NCBI GenBank assembly: GCA_052032225.1
Contig: JBPEWY010000056.1
Span: forward strand, 1 to 14,462
Origin: JBPEWY01 sp052032225
GTDB taxonomy: Bacteria > Bacteroidota > Bacteroidia > Flavobacteriales > Flavobacteriaceae
Direction of reading: 5' to 3'
Length of the DNA stretch: 14,462 nucleotides
Both the position numbers and the translations under genes were made by a program. The notes below the pieces were generated by a model, which was not told where the DNA came from, ran no database searches, and worked only from the letters and a program-made list of their open reading frames with translations. Shown here piece after piece: positions 7,526 through 14,416 of this stretch. Within the stretch, counting starts at the first letter, position 1. Every line of letters starts with the position of its first letter.

Positions 7526-8162
7526 GAGTAGTTTGCAGTATAAGCTTATATGCTGTAATAACTAAAAATAGAGACCAGTTTACAATTCCTAAAAATTTAA
7601 AAACATCTTCTAAAACAGCTATTGTTTGAGATTGATTTACAACCATCAAATCAATTATCATAGAGAGCCCAAAAAATATAATTCCCACCACCAAAACTAT
7701 GGTTAATTTGGAGTAAAAATAGCGGTAAAAGAGCGTTAAATATGCTATTATAAATATTCCGTAAATGGTAAATAAAATAAACTGAAACGGCAACACTATA
7801 TTGGTGGAATACAACAAATAATCATGCACCATAAAAAAGTCGTCTAACAACAAAGCAGTTGTTAACAAGCCGGAAAATAACATAAACTTGGCTTTCCTTG
7901 ATTGTTTGTGTTTTTGTAATACTGCACTGCTTAAAAAACACATTGCTGCACTTGCGCACCAAAGCAGCACACCAATATTAGACATTAACCCTACAAACGG
8001 ATGAGTTTTAAGTGTTTTAGCCGGATCAGCAAAAAAATACTCTAACGGTAATTTCTGAGAAGTTGCCATTGCCCATACCAAAAGTAAAAGCAACGCACTA
8101 AAACAATACGTTAAGATTATTCCATACAGTGTCCTTCTGCTAATTTGCTTTCCTTGATTCAT
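7515..8162 (-). CDS. Six-helix integral membrane protein with conserved-looking DDxxxxHD and EDxxK motifs
   Basis: I do not recognise a named family. The 215-aa protein has about six hydrophobic helices: 14-33, 58-80, 93-110, 122-144, 152-172 and 190-208. Charged residues sit at helix ends in a pattern that looks functional: LLLDDFFMVHD (D107, D108, H113, D114) at the end of helix 3, D171 at the end of helix 5, and EDVFKFLG (E185, D186, K189, G192) before helix 6, with W196 close by. Buried Asp/His/Glu clusters of this type occur in membrane metal-dependent hydrolases such as the CREST group (alkaline ceramidase, PAQR), but the match is only suggestive. It starts 12 bases after the adenylate-forming enzyme stop codon, so the two are likely co-transcribed and may act on the same lipid or surface product. 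Confidence 0.75.
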   Translation of the reverse strand: MNQGKQISRRTLYGIILTYCFSALLLLLVWAMATSQKLPLEYFFADPAKTLKTHPFVGLMSNIGVLLWCASAAMCFLSSAVLQKHKQSRKAKFMLFSGLLTTALLLDDFFMVHDYLLYSTNIVLPFQFILFTIYGIFIIAYLTLFYRYFYSKLTIVLVVGIIFFGLSMIIDLMVVNQSQTIAVLEDVFKFLGIVNWSLFLVITAYKLILQTTQNK

Positions 8163-8174
8163 AATCTCAACAGT

Positions 8175-9485
8175 TTATTTATGAAATGTATTTACAACTT
8201 TTTTTCGTTTTCCAGATGACAACGGAGGTATCTCTTTTACATACTCTATTGTTACATCAGCATCTGCACCAAAATCGTCTTTAATGCTTTGTATGAGTTC
8301 TGCTTCGTACGAGAAAAAATTGTTTGTATTTAGCTTTATACAGTACTGTTTAGGTCCTTTTTGTATAAACTGATATTGTTTTAAAAGATGATAATATTTG
8401 TAAAATTTGGTATACACTACAAAAGACGAAACCACATTGCCCGAAGTATCAAAAATCAAGTCCATTTTTCGTCCTTCAATATGTTTAAAGTTTTGCAACG
8501 TCTTGTCTTTATGTTGTGTAAAACAACCTATATCTCCGGTATCATATCTAATTAAGGGCATGCAATAATTAAACAAATCGGTAACTACAATTCTGCCCAA
8601 AGCTCCTTCCCGAACAGGGGTATCTGAATTAAATTCTAATACCTCTACATGATAACTGCCCCAATTAACAGCAAATTCGCCGTTAGAATGTAATGTTTGG
8701 TGTGCAATAATCCCCAGCTCTTCGTTAGAATATCTTGAGAACACCGGAACCTGAAAATGTTTTTCTAATGCATTACGAGTGTAAGGTGTTAAATATTCAG
8801 AATTAGCTATAATTGCTTTAATGTTTAAATTGTTAACACGAATTTTATGAACGTCTAAATACTTACAAACAGCATCTAAAGCAGATGCAAAACCAAGCAA
8901 TGTTTTGGGTTGTTTATCTTTTTTTAATTGATTTAACAATTCTTCAATGCGGTCATCAGACATTTTAGAAACATCAAACTGCACTATATTTTGAAGCATT
9001 GCCTTTACCCTATTCTTTCTGTTGTGGTTTCTCCAAACTTCAAGTTCATAAATGCGCTCACCTATTTTATGGCCTGCTTGCTCTAAAAAATACCATACAT
9101 CTGCTCTATTTCTGTTTCTCTTGTGTTGATCTTGAAACAAAAAAAACGGCCTACCGGTAGATCCACTGGTAGCAACTTGATGTTTGTTTACTTCAGAAAA
9201 ATTATCCGATTTAAATGCTTCAAAATTATCTTGAACAACATTTTTACTTATTACAGGAAAATCGGTTAGTGTTTTTGCCTCTTTAAATTCTTTATAAAAT
9301 GGCACAAAAGTAGTAGCATGGCTAAACAAGTTAGCAAGATTTCGCTGTCTTATTTGCAAAGCTTCATCAGCATTTTGTTGCTCTAAAACAAGTTGTAGTT
9401 CTTTATATGCTTTAGAAAAAGGTTTTCCGGAAAGAAAATCAACTATTTTAAAGGCTTTGTTTCTAAAAAAGTGTAAACTTTGCAT
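8175..9485 (-). CDS. CapK/PaaK-like adenylate-forming enzyme (phenylacetate-CoA ligase family)
   Basis: A soluble 436-aa member of the PaaK / coenzyme-F390 synthetase branch of the acyl-adenylate superfamily. Core motifs are in order: ATSGSTGRP (105-113, phosphate loop A3), YSNEELG (252-258, A5, with the acidic residue), RYDTGDIG (313-320, A7), EGRKMD (337-342, A8) and PPLSSGKRKK (420-429, A10, with the catalytic lysine K426). All parts needed to form an acyl-AMP are present. Relatives include CapK proteins found in capsule and exopolysaccharide loci and aryl-CoA ligases. The carboxylic acid and the acceptor are unknown. ATG 9485 is chosen; a TTG two codons upstream (9491) is the only nearby alternative. 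The gene pairs with the membrane protein downstream and is divergent from panC. Membership in polysaccharide or lipid tailoring is inference. Confidence 0.9.
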   Translation of the reverse strand: MQSLHFFRNKAFKIVDFLSGKPFSKAYKELQLVLEQQNADEALQIRQRNLANLFSHATTFVPFYKEFKEAKTLTDFPVISKNVVQDNFEAFKSDNFSEVNKHQVATSGSTGRPFFLFQDQHKRNRNRADVWYFLEQAGHKIGERIYELEVWRNHNRKNRVKAMLQNIVQFDVSKMSDDRIEELLNQLKKDKQPKTLLGFASALDAVCKYLDVHKIRVNNLNIKAIIANSEYLTPYTRNALEKHFQVPVFSRYSNEELGIIAHQTLHSNGEFAVNWGSYHVEVLEFNSDTPVREGALGRIVVTDLFNYCMPLIRYDTGDIGCFTQHKDKTLQNFKHIEGRKMDLIFDTSGNVVSSFVVYTKFYKYYHLLKQYQFIQKGPKQYCIKLNTNNFFSYEAELIQSIKDDFGADADVTIEYVKEIPPLSSGKRKKVVNTFHK

Positions 9486-9511
9486 GGCCAAAAAAGGTTA
9501 AGTAATAAAAA

Positions 9512-9519
9512 TATTTTTG
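9512..9519 (+). promoter_or_regulatory. Possible -7 box TATTTTTG upstream of panC
   Basis: An exact TAnnTTTG match 67 bases before the panC ATG. No TTTG or TTG stands at the expected -33 spacing. A start near 9525 would give a leader of about 60 bases carrying both inverted repeats described next. A/T-rich DNA yields such matches by chance. Confidence 0.3.
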
Positions 9520-9529
9520 GGGCTTTAGG

Positions 9530-9550
9530 GCTATTTATGGGCCAAATAGC
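9530..9550. repeat. 7-bp perfect inverted repeat GCTATTT / AAATAGC in the divergent region
   Basis: GCTATTT (9530-9536) and AAATAGC (9544-9550) flank the 7-base spacer ATGGGCC. It lies between the CapK-like gene and panC, and could be an operator serving either gene or a hairpin in the panC leader. Confidence 0.3.
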
Positions 9551-9561
9551 ACCAAAAAAAC

Positions 9562-9581
9562 AGATTTTTCAAAAAAAATCT
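9562..9581 (+). repeat. 8-bp hairpin AGATTTTT / AAAAATCT just before panC
   Basis: AGATTTTT (9562-9569) and AAAAATCT (9574-9581) pair perfectly around a 4-base loop, ending 5 bases before the panC ATG. If formed in RNA it would cover the ribosome-binding region, but it has only one GC pair and would be weak. Confidence 0.3.
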
Positions 9582-9586
9582 ACATT

Positions 9587-10435
9587 ATGCAAGTTTTACA
9601 TGACAAAGAGGCAGTATTAGCCTTTGTTGCCCAAAAAAGAGAATTAGGTAAAACCATTGGGTTTGTTCCTACCATGGGAGCACTCCACCAAGGCCATTTA
9701 TCACTTATTGAAAAAGCTTTACAAGAAAACAATATTGTAGTGGTTAGTATTTTTGTAAACCCTACTCAATTTGATAATAAAACAGACTTAGAAAAATACC
9801 CCAGAACCTTAGAGTCTGATTTAAATTTATTAAAAAAACTAAGTCCGGATATTATTGTTTTTGCGCCATCGGCAGAAAATATATATGAGCAAGAAATTAG
9901 TGCGCAACCCTTTAATTTTGGAGGTTTAGAACACGAGATGGAGGGTAAATTCAGATCCGGTCATTTTAATGGGGTAGCTACAATTGTAAAGCGCCTTTTT
10001 GAAATTGTACAACCACATAGAGCCTATTTTGGCGAAAAAGATTATCAGCAATTATTAATTGTAAAAAAACTGGTTAGAAAGCACAGAATTCCTGTAACAG
10101 TTATAGGTTGCCCTATAAAACGTGAGCCTAATGGGCTTGCAATGAGCTCCAGAAATCAACGCCTTTCTGACAATACCAGAAAACAAGCCGGTGTTATTTA
10201 TACTATTCTTAAAGAAGCTAAACGTAAGTTTGGCACAGAAAGTGCTACCAATGTAACCAAATGGGTTAAAAATCAATTTAATAAACACCCGGTTTTTACG
10301 TTAGAGTATTTTGAAATTGCTAATGCTAAAACATTAAAACCTGTAAAACGAAAACACAAAAATGTGCCATACAGAGCATTTATAGCCGTATATGCAGATG
10401 GTGTTAGACTTATAGATAATATAGCGCTAAATTAA
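9587..10435 (+). CDS. panC: Pantothenate synthetase (pantoate--beta-alanine ligase)
   Basis: A cytoplasmic enzyme that joins pantoate and beta-alanine with ATP (to AMP) to make pantothenate, the CoA precursor. The 282 aa match the family length. Seen motifs: PTMGALHQGH (28-37, the HIGH-type nucleotide signature), FVNPTQF (56-62), GKFRSGHFNGV (120-130), FGEKDYQQ (148-155) and SSRN (187-190, the KMSKS-like loop). All expected active-site segments are present. It is the first gene of the panC / panD / UPF0104 run, 12 bases before panD. It is divergent from the CapK-like gene, whose insertion with the ATP-grasp gene appears to separate panC from the GT5-like gene that I recall as its usual neighbour. 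Confidence 0.97.
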   Translation: MQVLHDKEAVLAFVAQKRELGKTIGFVPTMGALHQGHLSLIEKALQENNIVVVSIFVNPTQFDNKTDLEKYPRTLESDLNLLKKLSPDIIVFAPSAENIYEQEISAQPFNFGGLEHEMEGKFRSGHFNGVATIVKRLFEIVQPHRAYFGEKDYQQLLIVKKLVRKHRIPVTVIGCPIKREPNGLAMSSRNQRLSDNTRKQAGVIYTILKEAKRKFGTESATNVTKWVKNQFNKHPVFTLEYFEIANAKTLKPVKRKHKNVPYRAFIAVYADGVRLIDNIALN

Positions 10436-10443
10436 TATCTTTG
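10436..10443 (+). promoter_or_regulatory. TATCTTTG box directly before panD
   Basis: An exact TAnnTTTG match starts at the base after the panC stop codon and ends 5 bases before the panD ATG. Transcription from it would begin at or near the ATG, giving a leaderless panD message. No convincing -33 box is seen, and panD may simply be read from the panC promoter. Confidence 0.35.
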
Positions 10444-10447
10444 CCGC

Positions 10448-10798
10448 ATGCAAGTAGAAGTAGTAAAATCTAAGATTCACAGAGTGAAGGTAACCGGTGC
10501 CGATTTAAACTATATTGGCAGCATTACCATAGATGAAGCTTTAATGGAAGCCGCGAATATTATACCCGGCGAGAAGGTACAAGTAGTTAATAATAATAAC
10601 GGAGAGCGTTTAGAAACATATGCTATTCCGGGGCCTCGCAATAGTGGCGAAATAACCCTTAACGGAGCTGCTGCTCGAAAAGTTGCAGTTGGAGATATCC
10701 TTATTCTTATTACCTACGCGTGGATGGATTTAGAAGAAGCTAAAACATTTAAACCTGCTTTAGTTTTCCCTAACGAAAAAGACAATACACTAACTTAA
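10448..10798 (+). CDS. panD: Aspartate 1-decarboxylase
   Basis: A pyruvoyl enzyme that decarboxylates aspartate to beta-alanine, the second substrate of PanC. The proenzyme of 116 aa cleaves itself between Gly24 and Ser25 (NYIGSITID); Ser25 becomes the pyruvoyl group. Other family residues are present: K9, R54 and Y58 (GERLETYAIPG), N72 and the ITLNGAAARK stretch (69-78) of the double-psi barrel. The length is normal. Self-processing in this type needs no zymogen-specific domain; a PanZ/PanM-type partner is not seen nearby. The gene is followed after one base by the UPF0104 gene, so the two are surely co-transcribed. Confidence 0.97.
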   Translation: MQVEVVKSKIHRVKVTGADLNYIGSITIDEALMEAANIIPGEKVQVVNNNNGERLETYAIPGPRNSGEITLNGAAARKVAVGDILILITYAWMDLEEAKTFKPALVFPNEKDNTLT

Positions 10799-10799
10799 G

Positions 10800-11765
10800 T
10801 TGAAAAAACAACTTATTAAGATTTTAAAAATTTCTTTGCCCATAGCTTTTGGGCTTTTTGTTATTTGGTACTTTTACTATAACACTACACCAGAACACCA
10901 AAAAGCCATTTTAAAATATATTAAAGAAGCAAACTACGGTTGGGTTTCTCTTTCTTTATTTTTAGGGTTATTAAGCCATGCCGTGCGAGCTTACAGATGG
11001 AACTTTTTACTAAAACCTATGGGCTACACCATACCGTTTAAAAACAGTTTTATGGCGGTACTGGCCGGGTACTTAGCCAATTTAGGTATTCCAAGATCTG
11101 GCGAAGTATTAAGAGCAACATTAACCAGCACCTATAGCAATGTGCCTTTTGAGAAAGGTTTTGGTACTATTATGGCAGAGCGAGTAATAGATTTGGCTAT
11201 GCTAATTTTAGTTATAGCAATTGCTCTAATTTTTCAGACAGATACAATTTTAAGTTTCTTTACCGAAAAAGGGTTTAATCCTGTAAGCATAGTAATTGTT
11301 TTAGTAATCGGGGGCATTGCTTTTGTTGTTTTCTGGAAAATTATAAGAGTGTCTTCACATCCATTTGCATTAAAAATTCAGCATTTTATAAAAGGTTTGT
11401 GGCAAGGACTAACCAGTATTTTACACATGCAAAATAAATTTCAATTTATTTTACATACGCTTTTAATATGGCTGCTTTATATTGCAATGTTTTGGGTGGT
11501 AACACTTGCTGTGCCCGGTTTACAAACCTTATCATTTGGGGCAATCATTACCGCATTTTTAGCAGGCTCTTTTGCCATAACGGCTACCAACGGTGGTATT
11601 GGAGTTTTTCCGGTTGCCGTAAGCAAAACATTAGCTTTATATGGTGTTAGTATTGCTTCGGGTGATGCTTTTGGATGGATTATGTGGATGTCTCAAACAG
11701 CTATGATTTTAGTTTTTGGTTCTCTATCGCTCTTTTTACTTCCGTTTTTTAACAAAAAAGCATAA
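10800..11765 (+). CDS. UPF0104 / lysylphosphatidylglycerol-synthase-like (flippase domain) membrane protein
   Basis: A polytopic inner-membrane protein of 321 aa with about eight hydrophobic segments (around 9-27, 47-63, 82-96, 129-147, 161-180, 214-236, 245-266 and 290-315). The family signatures are visible: PRSGEVLRA (98-106), MAERVIDLAML (125-135) and TNGGIGVFPVA (263-273). The fold is the transmembrane half of MprF, which moves lipids across the membrane; this protein has no lysyl-transferase domain, so the real substrate is unknown. The start must be TTG at 10800: it is the only start-type codon between the in-frame stop at 10791 and residue 74, and it lies one base after panD, giving a positively charged N-terminus (LKKQLIKILK). 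Translation is probably coupled to panD. There is no clear terminator after it. Confidence 0.92.
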   Translation: MKKQLIKILKISLPIAFGLFVIWYFYYNTTPEHQKAILKYIKEANYGWVSLSLFLGLLSHAVRAYRWNFLLKPMGYTIPFKNSFMAVLAGYLANLGIPRSGEVLRATLTSTYSNVPFEKGFGTIMAERVIDLAMLILVIAIALIFQTDTILSFFTEKGFNPVSIVIVLVIGGIAFVVFWKIIRVSSHPFALKIQHFIKGLWQGLTSILHMQNKFQFILHTLLIWLLYIAMFWVVTLAVPGLQTLSFGAIITAFLAGSFAITATNGGIGVFPVAVSKTLALYGVSIASGDAFGWIMWMSQTAMILVFGSLSLFLLPFFNKKA

Positions 11766-11783
11766 TTTTTTTTAAAACTATCA

Positions 11784-11795
11784 GTTATATATAAC
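11784..11795. repeat. 12-bp palindrome GTTATATATAAC before the esterase gene
   Basis: A self-complementary 12-mer in the 66-base gap after the UPF0104 gene, 36 bases before the esterase ATG. It could be an operator, but A/T palindromes arise easily in such DNA. Confidence 0.2.
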
Positions 11796-11831
11796 AGCGT
11801 GTTTAACCCCAAACTCTTAAACATTTTGGCC

Positions 11832-12980
11832 ATGAAAAAATTAATAATTTGCCTACTCATTGCGTTTGCTGTAAATACGCTTAGCGCACAAGTAACCACA
11901 GAATCTTTTGAATCGTATAAATTACTCGAAAAAAGGACCATAAAACTATATGTTCCGGAAGATTACGATGAAGAAAAAACCTATCCGCTAATAGTAGTTT
12001 TAGATGCCGAATTTTTATTTGATGCTGTAATGGCCAATGCTAAATTTTACAGCTACTTTAACCAAATGCCACAAGCTATTGTTGTAGGCATAAACCAAAA
12101 CTACAATAATTTACGAAGCAAAGATTGTAATTATAGCGATAGAACCGGATTGCCGGACGATAAAGGAAGTCTTTTCTTTGAGTTTATTGGGATGGAGCTA
12201 ATTCCGTACTTAGAAGACAAATACAATTTAGCTCCTTTTAGAATGGCTGTCGGGCACTCTATAACCGCCAATTTTATAAACTATTATTTGTTTAAAGACA
12301 ATCCGCTTTTTAGCGCCTATATTGTGTTAGCACCGGATTTAGCGCCGGAAATGGAATACAGAATTGCCGATAGAATGCAAGCCTTTAAAACCAAAAAGTT
12401 TTATTACCTGGCCAACGGAAAATTAGAAGATAAAGACCAAGCCGGGCGCATTGGTATTTTAAATAATAACTTAAAATCTGTTGATAACGAATCGCTTGCT
12501 TATTATTATGATAATTTTCAAGAAACATCAGATGTTGGTGTAGCATCGTATGCCATCCCAAAAGCATTAGATAAAATATTTACTATCTACAAACCCATAA
12601 CACCAGAACAGTATAAAAAAGAAATTTTAACGTTAGAAGAACCTGTTTTTAATTATTTAGAAGAAAAATATAACGCCATAGAAACGCTCTTTGGTTTTAA
12701 AGAACGAGTTAGTATTAATGATATTATGGCCATTTATGCTGCCTGTAAGAAAAAAGAAGATTTAGAATCGCTTAAAAAACTATCAGATCTGTGTAAAAAA
12801 GAATATCCGGATACCATGATGGGATTTTTCTTTGAAGCCGAATACCACGAACAACGTGGCGAACCTAAAAAAGCGCTAAGAACTTACGAAAAAGCATTTG
12901 GTATGAGCGAAATAGATTTTTTAACCAAAGACCTTGCGTTAGACAGAATAGATGCTTTAAAAGCCGACTTCGGATTTTAA
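11832..12980 (+). CDS. Secreted alpha/beta-hydrolase (esterase D/PF00756-like) with C-terminal TPR-like tail; divergent triad
   Basis: 382 aa. The ATG at 11832 is chosen because it gives a clean signal peptide (MKKLIICLLIAFAVNTLSA, cleavage before Q20); a GTG at 11799 would bury it. Residues 35-255 have the putative-esterase fold: RTIKLYVPEDYD, YPLIVVLDAE (51-60), AIVVGINQ, then the nucleophile elbow AVGHSITANF with Ser143. The elbow is GxSxT, not GxSxG. Where relatives carry the catalytic His (an ETH-type motif before the last core helix) this protein reads QETSDVGVAS (230-239). Its only histidines are H142, in the elbow, and H339, in the tail, so a normal Ser-Asp-His triad is unlikely. Residues 296-382 are helical, with a TPR-like repeat ending at about 355. 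It is likely periplasmic or surface-exposed. It follows the UPF0104 gene and is closed by a terminator. Substrate unknown. Confidence 0.88.
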   Translation: MKKLIICLLIAFAVNTLSAQVTTESFESYKLLEKRTIKLYVPEDYDEEKTYPLIVVLDAEFLFDAVMANAKFYSYFNQMPQAIVVGINQNYNNLRSKDCNYSDRTGLPDDKGSLFFEFIGMELIPYLEDKYNLAPFRMAVGHSITANFINYYLFKDNPLFSAYIVLAPDLAPEMEYRIADRMQAFKTKKFYYLANGKLEDKDQAGRIGILNNNLKSVDNESLAYYYDNFQETSDVGVASYAIPKALDKIFTIYKPITPEQYKKEILTLEEPVFNYLEEKYNAIETLFGFKERVSINDIMAIYAACKKKEDLESLKKLSDLCKKEYPDTMMGFFFEAEYHEQRGEPKKALRTYEKAFGMSEIDFLTKDLALDRIDALKADFGF

Positions 12981-13026
12981 ATAAACCCATCTACCTTAAA
13001 AAAGTCTAAAAACACTTTGTATTTTT

Positions 13027-13054
13027 AAGCCTTGTAACAATCAAGGCTTTTTTT
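13027..13054 (+). terminator. Rho-independent terminator abutting the radA start codon
   Basis: AAGCCTTG (13027-13034) pairs perfectly with CAAGGCTT (13042-13049) around a 7-base loop, and the arm runs into seven T (13048-13054). The next base is the A of the radA ATG. The T-run is only on the plus-strand side, so it ends transcripts of the esterase gene and possibly the whole pan run. Confidence 0.85.
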
Positions 13055-14416
13055 ATGGCTAAAACCAAAACAGCATATTTTTGTCAGAATTGCGGTTCTC
13101 AATATCCTAAATGGCAAGGGCAATGCAGTGCTTGCAAATCATGGAATACCATTGTAGAAGAAGTAATACAAAAAGAAGATAAACGCTCCTGGAAAACAAG
13201 TCCGGACATAAAAAAAACCGTTGGCAAACCCCTTACACTTGCCGAAATAAAAACCGAAAACGAAAACCGGTTAGACACCAAAAATCAAGAGTTTAATAGA
13301 GTTTTAGGAGGTGGTTTGGTGCCCGGATCGCTTACCTTGCTTGGTGGAGAACCCGGCATTGGCAAAAGTACCTTATTGTTACAAATAGCCTTACAACTAC
13401 CTTACAAAGTGTTATATGTTTCGGGCGAAGAGAGTCAGAAGCAAATAAAAATGCGGGCTAACCGAATAAATCCTAACAATACTAATTGCTACATTTTAAC
13501 CGAAACCAAAACGCAACATATATTTCAGCAGATAGAACATATAAACCCCGAAATTGTAATTATAGATTCTATACAAACCCTTCATACAGATTATATAGAG
13601 TCGTCTCCCGGAAGTATATCGCAAATTAGAGAGACAACAGCAGAGCTCATAAAATTTGCTAAAGAAAGTAATACCCCTGTACTACTAATTGGCCATATTA
13701 CCAAAGATGGTACCATTGCAGGCCCTAAAATATTAGAGCACATGGTAGATACGGTATTACAATTTGAGGGCGACAGAAATTATGTGTACCGAATTTTAAG
13801 AGCCTTAAAAAACCGTTTTGGTTCTACTGCAGAATTAGGCATTTACGAAATGCAAGGTAACGGACTACGAGAAGTTACCAACCCCAGCGAAGTTTTACTT
13901 TCTAAAAATGCAGAGCCCCTTAGTGGTACAGCTATTGCAGCTACTATAGAAGGTATGCGTCCATTGCTTATAGAAATTCAGGCTTTGGTTAGCAGTGCTG
14001 TATATGGCACCCCGCAACGTAGCGCTACCGGCTACAATGTAAAACGCTTAAATATGCTTTTGGCTGTTTTAGAAAAAAGAGCCGGTTTTAAATTAGGTGC
14101 TAAAGATGTGTTTTTAAATATTACCGGTGGTATTAGAGTAGATGACCCTGCTATAGATTTGGCAGTTATTGCAGCCATACTTTCCAGTAATGCTGATATA
14201 GCTATTGATAAAACTATTTGTTGTGCTGCAGAAGTAGGCTTAGCCGGAGAAATACGCCCTGTACAACGCATAGACCAACGTATTTTAGAAGCCGAAAAAT
14301 TAGGTTTTAGCACTATAATTGTATCTAAACACAATACTATTACCTTAAAAAACCCAAAAATTACAATTAAAACCGTTGCTAAAATAGAAGATGTAGTACG
14401 CGCTTTATTTGGGTAA
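13055..14416 (+). CDS. radA: DNA repair protein RadA (Sms), branch-migration helicase
   Basis: A cytoplasmic ATPase that helps RecA with branch migration and recombination repair. The 453 aa match the family length. A C4 zinc finger sits at the N-terminus (C10, C13, C24, C27; YFCQNCGSQYPKWQGQC). The RecA-like ATPase has Walker A GGEPGIGKST (97-106), Walker B EIVIIDSIQTL (166-176) and the RadA-specific KNRFG (252-256). The C-terminal Lon-protease-like domain spans about 290-453, as usual for RadA, where it is structural and not proteolytic. The start is fixed by the conserved MAKxKTxxxCxxC beginning. It directly follows a terminator, with no bases between, so how its message begins is unclear. 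Downstream only 46 bases remain. Confidence 0.97.
   Translation: MAKTKTAYFCQNCGSQYPKWQGQCSACKSWNTIVEEVIQKEDKRSWKTSPDIKKTVGKPLTLAEIKTENENRLDTKNQEFNRVLGGGLVPGSLTLLGGEPGIGKSTLLLQIALQLPYKVLYVSGEESQKQIKMRANRINPNNTNCYILTETKTQHIFQQIEHINPEIVIIDSIQTLHTDYIESSPGSISQIRETTAELIKFAKESNTPVLLIGHITKDGTIAGPKILEHMVDTVLQFEGDRNYVYRILRALKNRFGSTAELGIYEMQGNGLREVTNPSEVLLSKNAEPLSGTAIAATIEGMRPLLIEIQALVSSAVYGTPQRSATGYNVKRLNMLLAVLEKRAGFKLGAKDVFLNITGGIRVDDPAIDLAVIAAILSSNADIAIDKTICCAAEVGLAGEIRPVQRIDQRILEAEKLGFSTIIVSKHNTITLKNPKITIKTVAKIEDVVRALFG

Noticed and set aside
6407..9485. Antiphage defence island or mobile element
   Set aside because: No transposase, integrase, terminal repeats, attachment-site duplication, nuclease, or toxin-like gene is seen; the three genes fit small-molecule or envelope metabolism better.
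9486..9491. TTG start two codons upstream for the CapK-like enzyme
   Set aside because: The ATG at 9485 is adjacent and gives the same protein; nothing favours the TTG.
11799..11831. Upstream GTG start for the esterase
   Set aside because: It would place 11 residues before a textbook signal peptide that starts at ATG 11832.
11693..11941. Minus-strand open frame of 82 codons
   Set aside because: Antisense over the end of the UPF0104 gene and the signal peptide of the esterase; no recognisable protein features.
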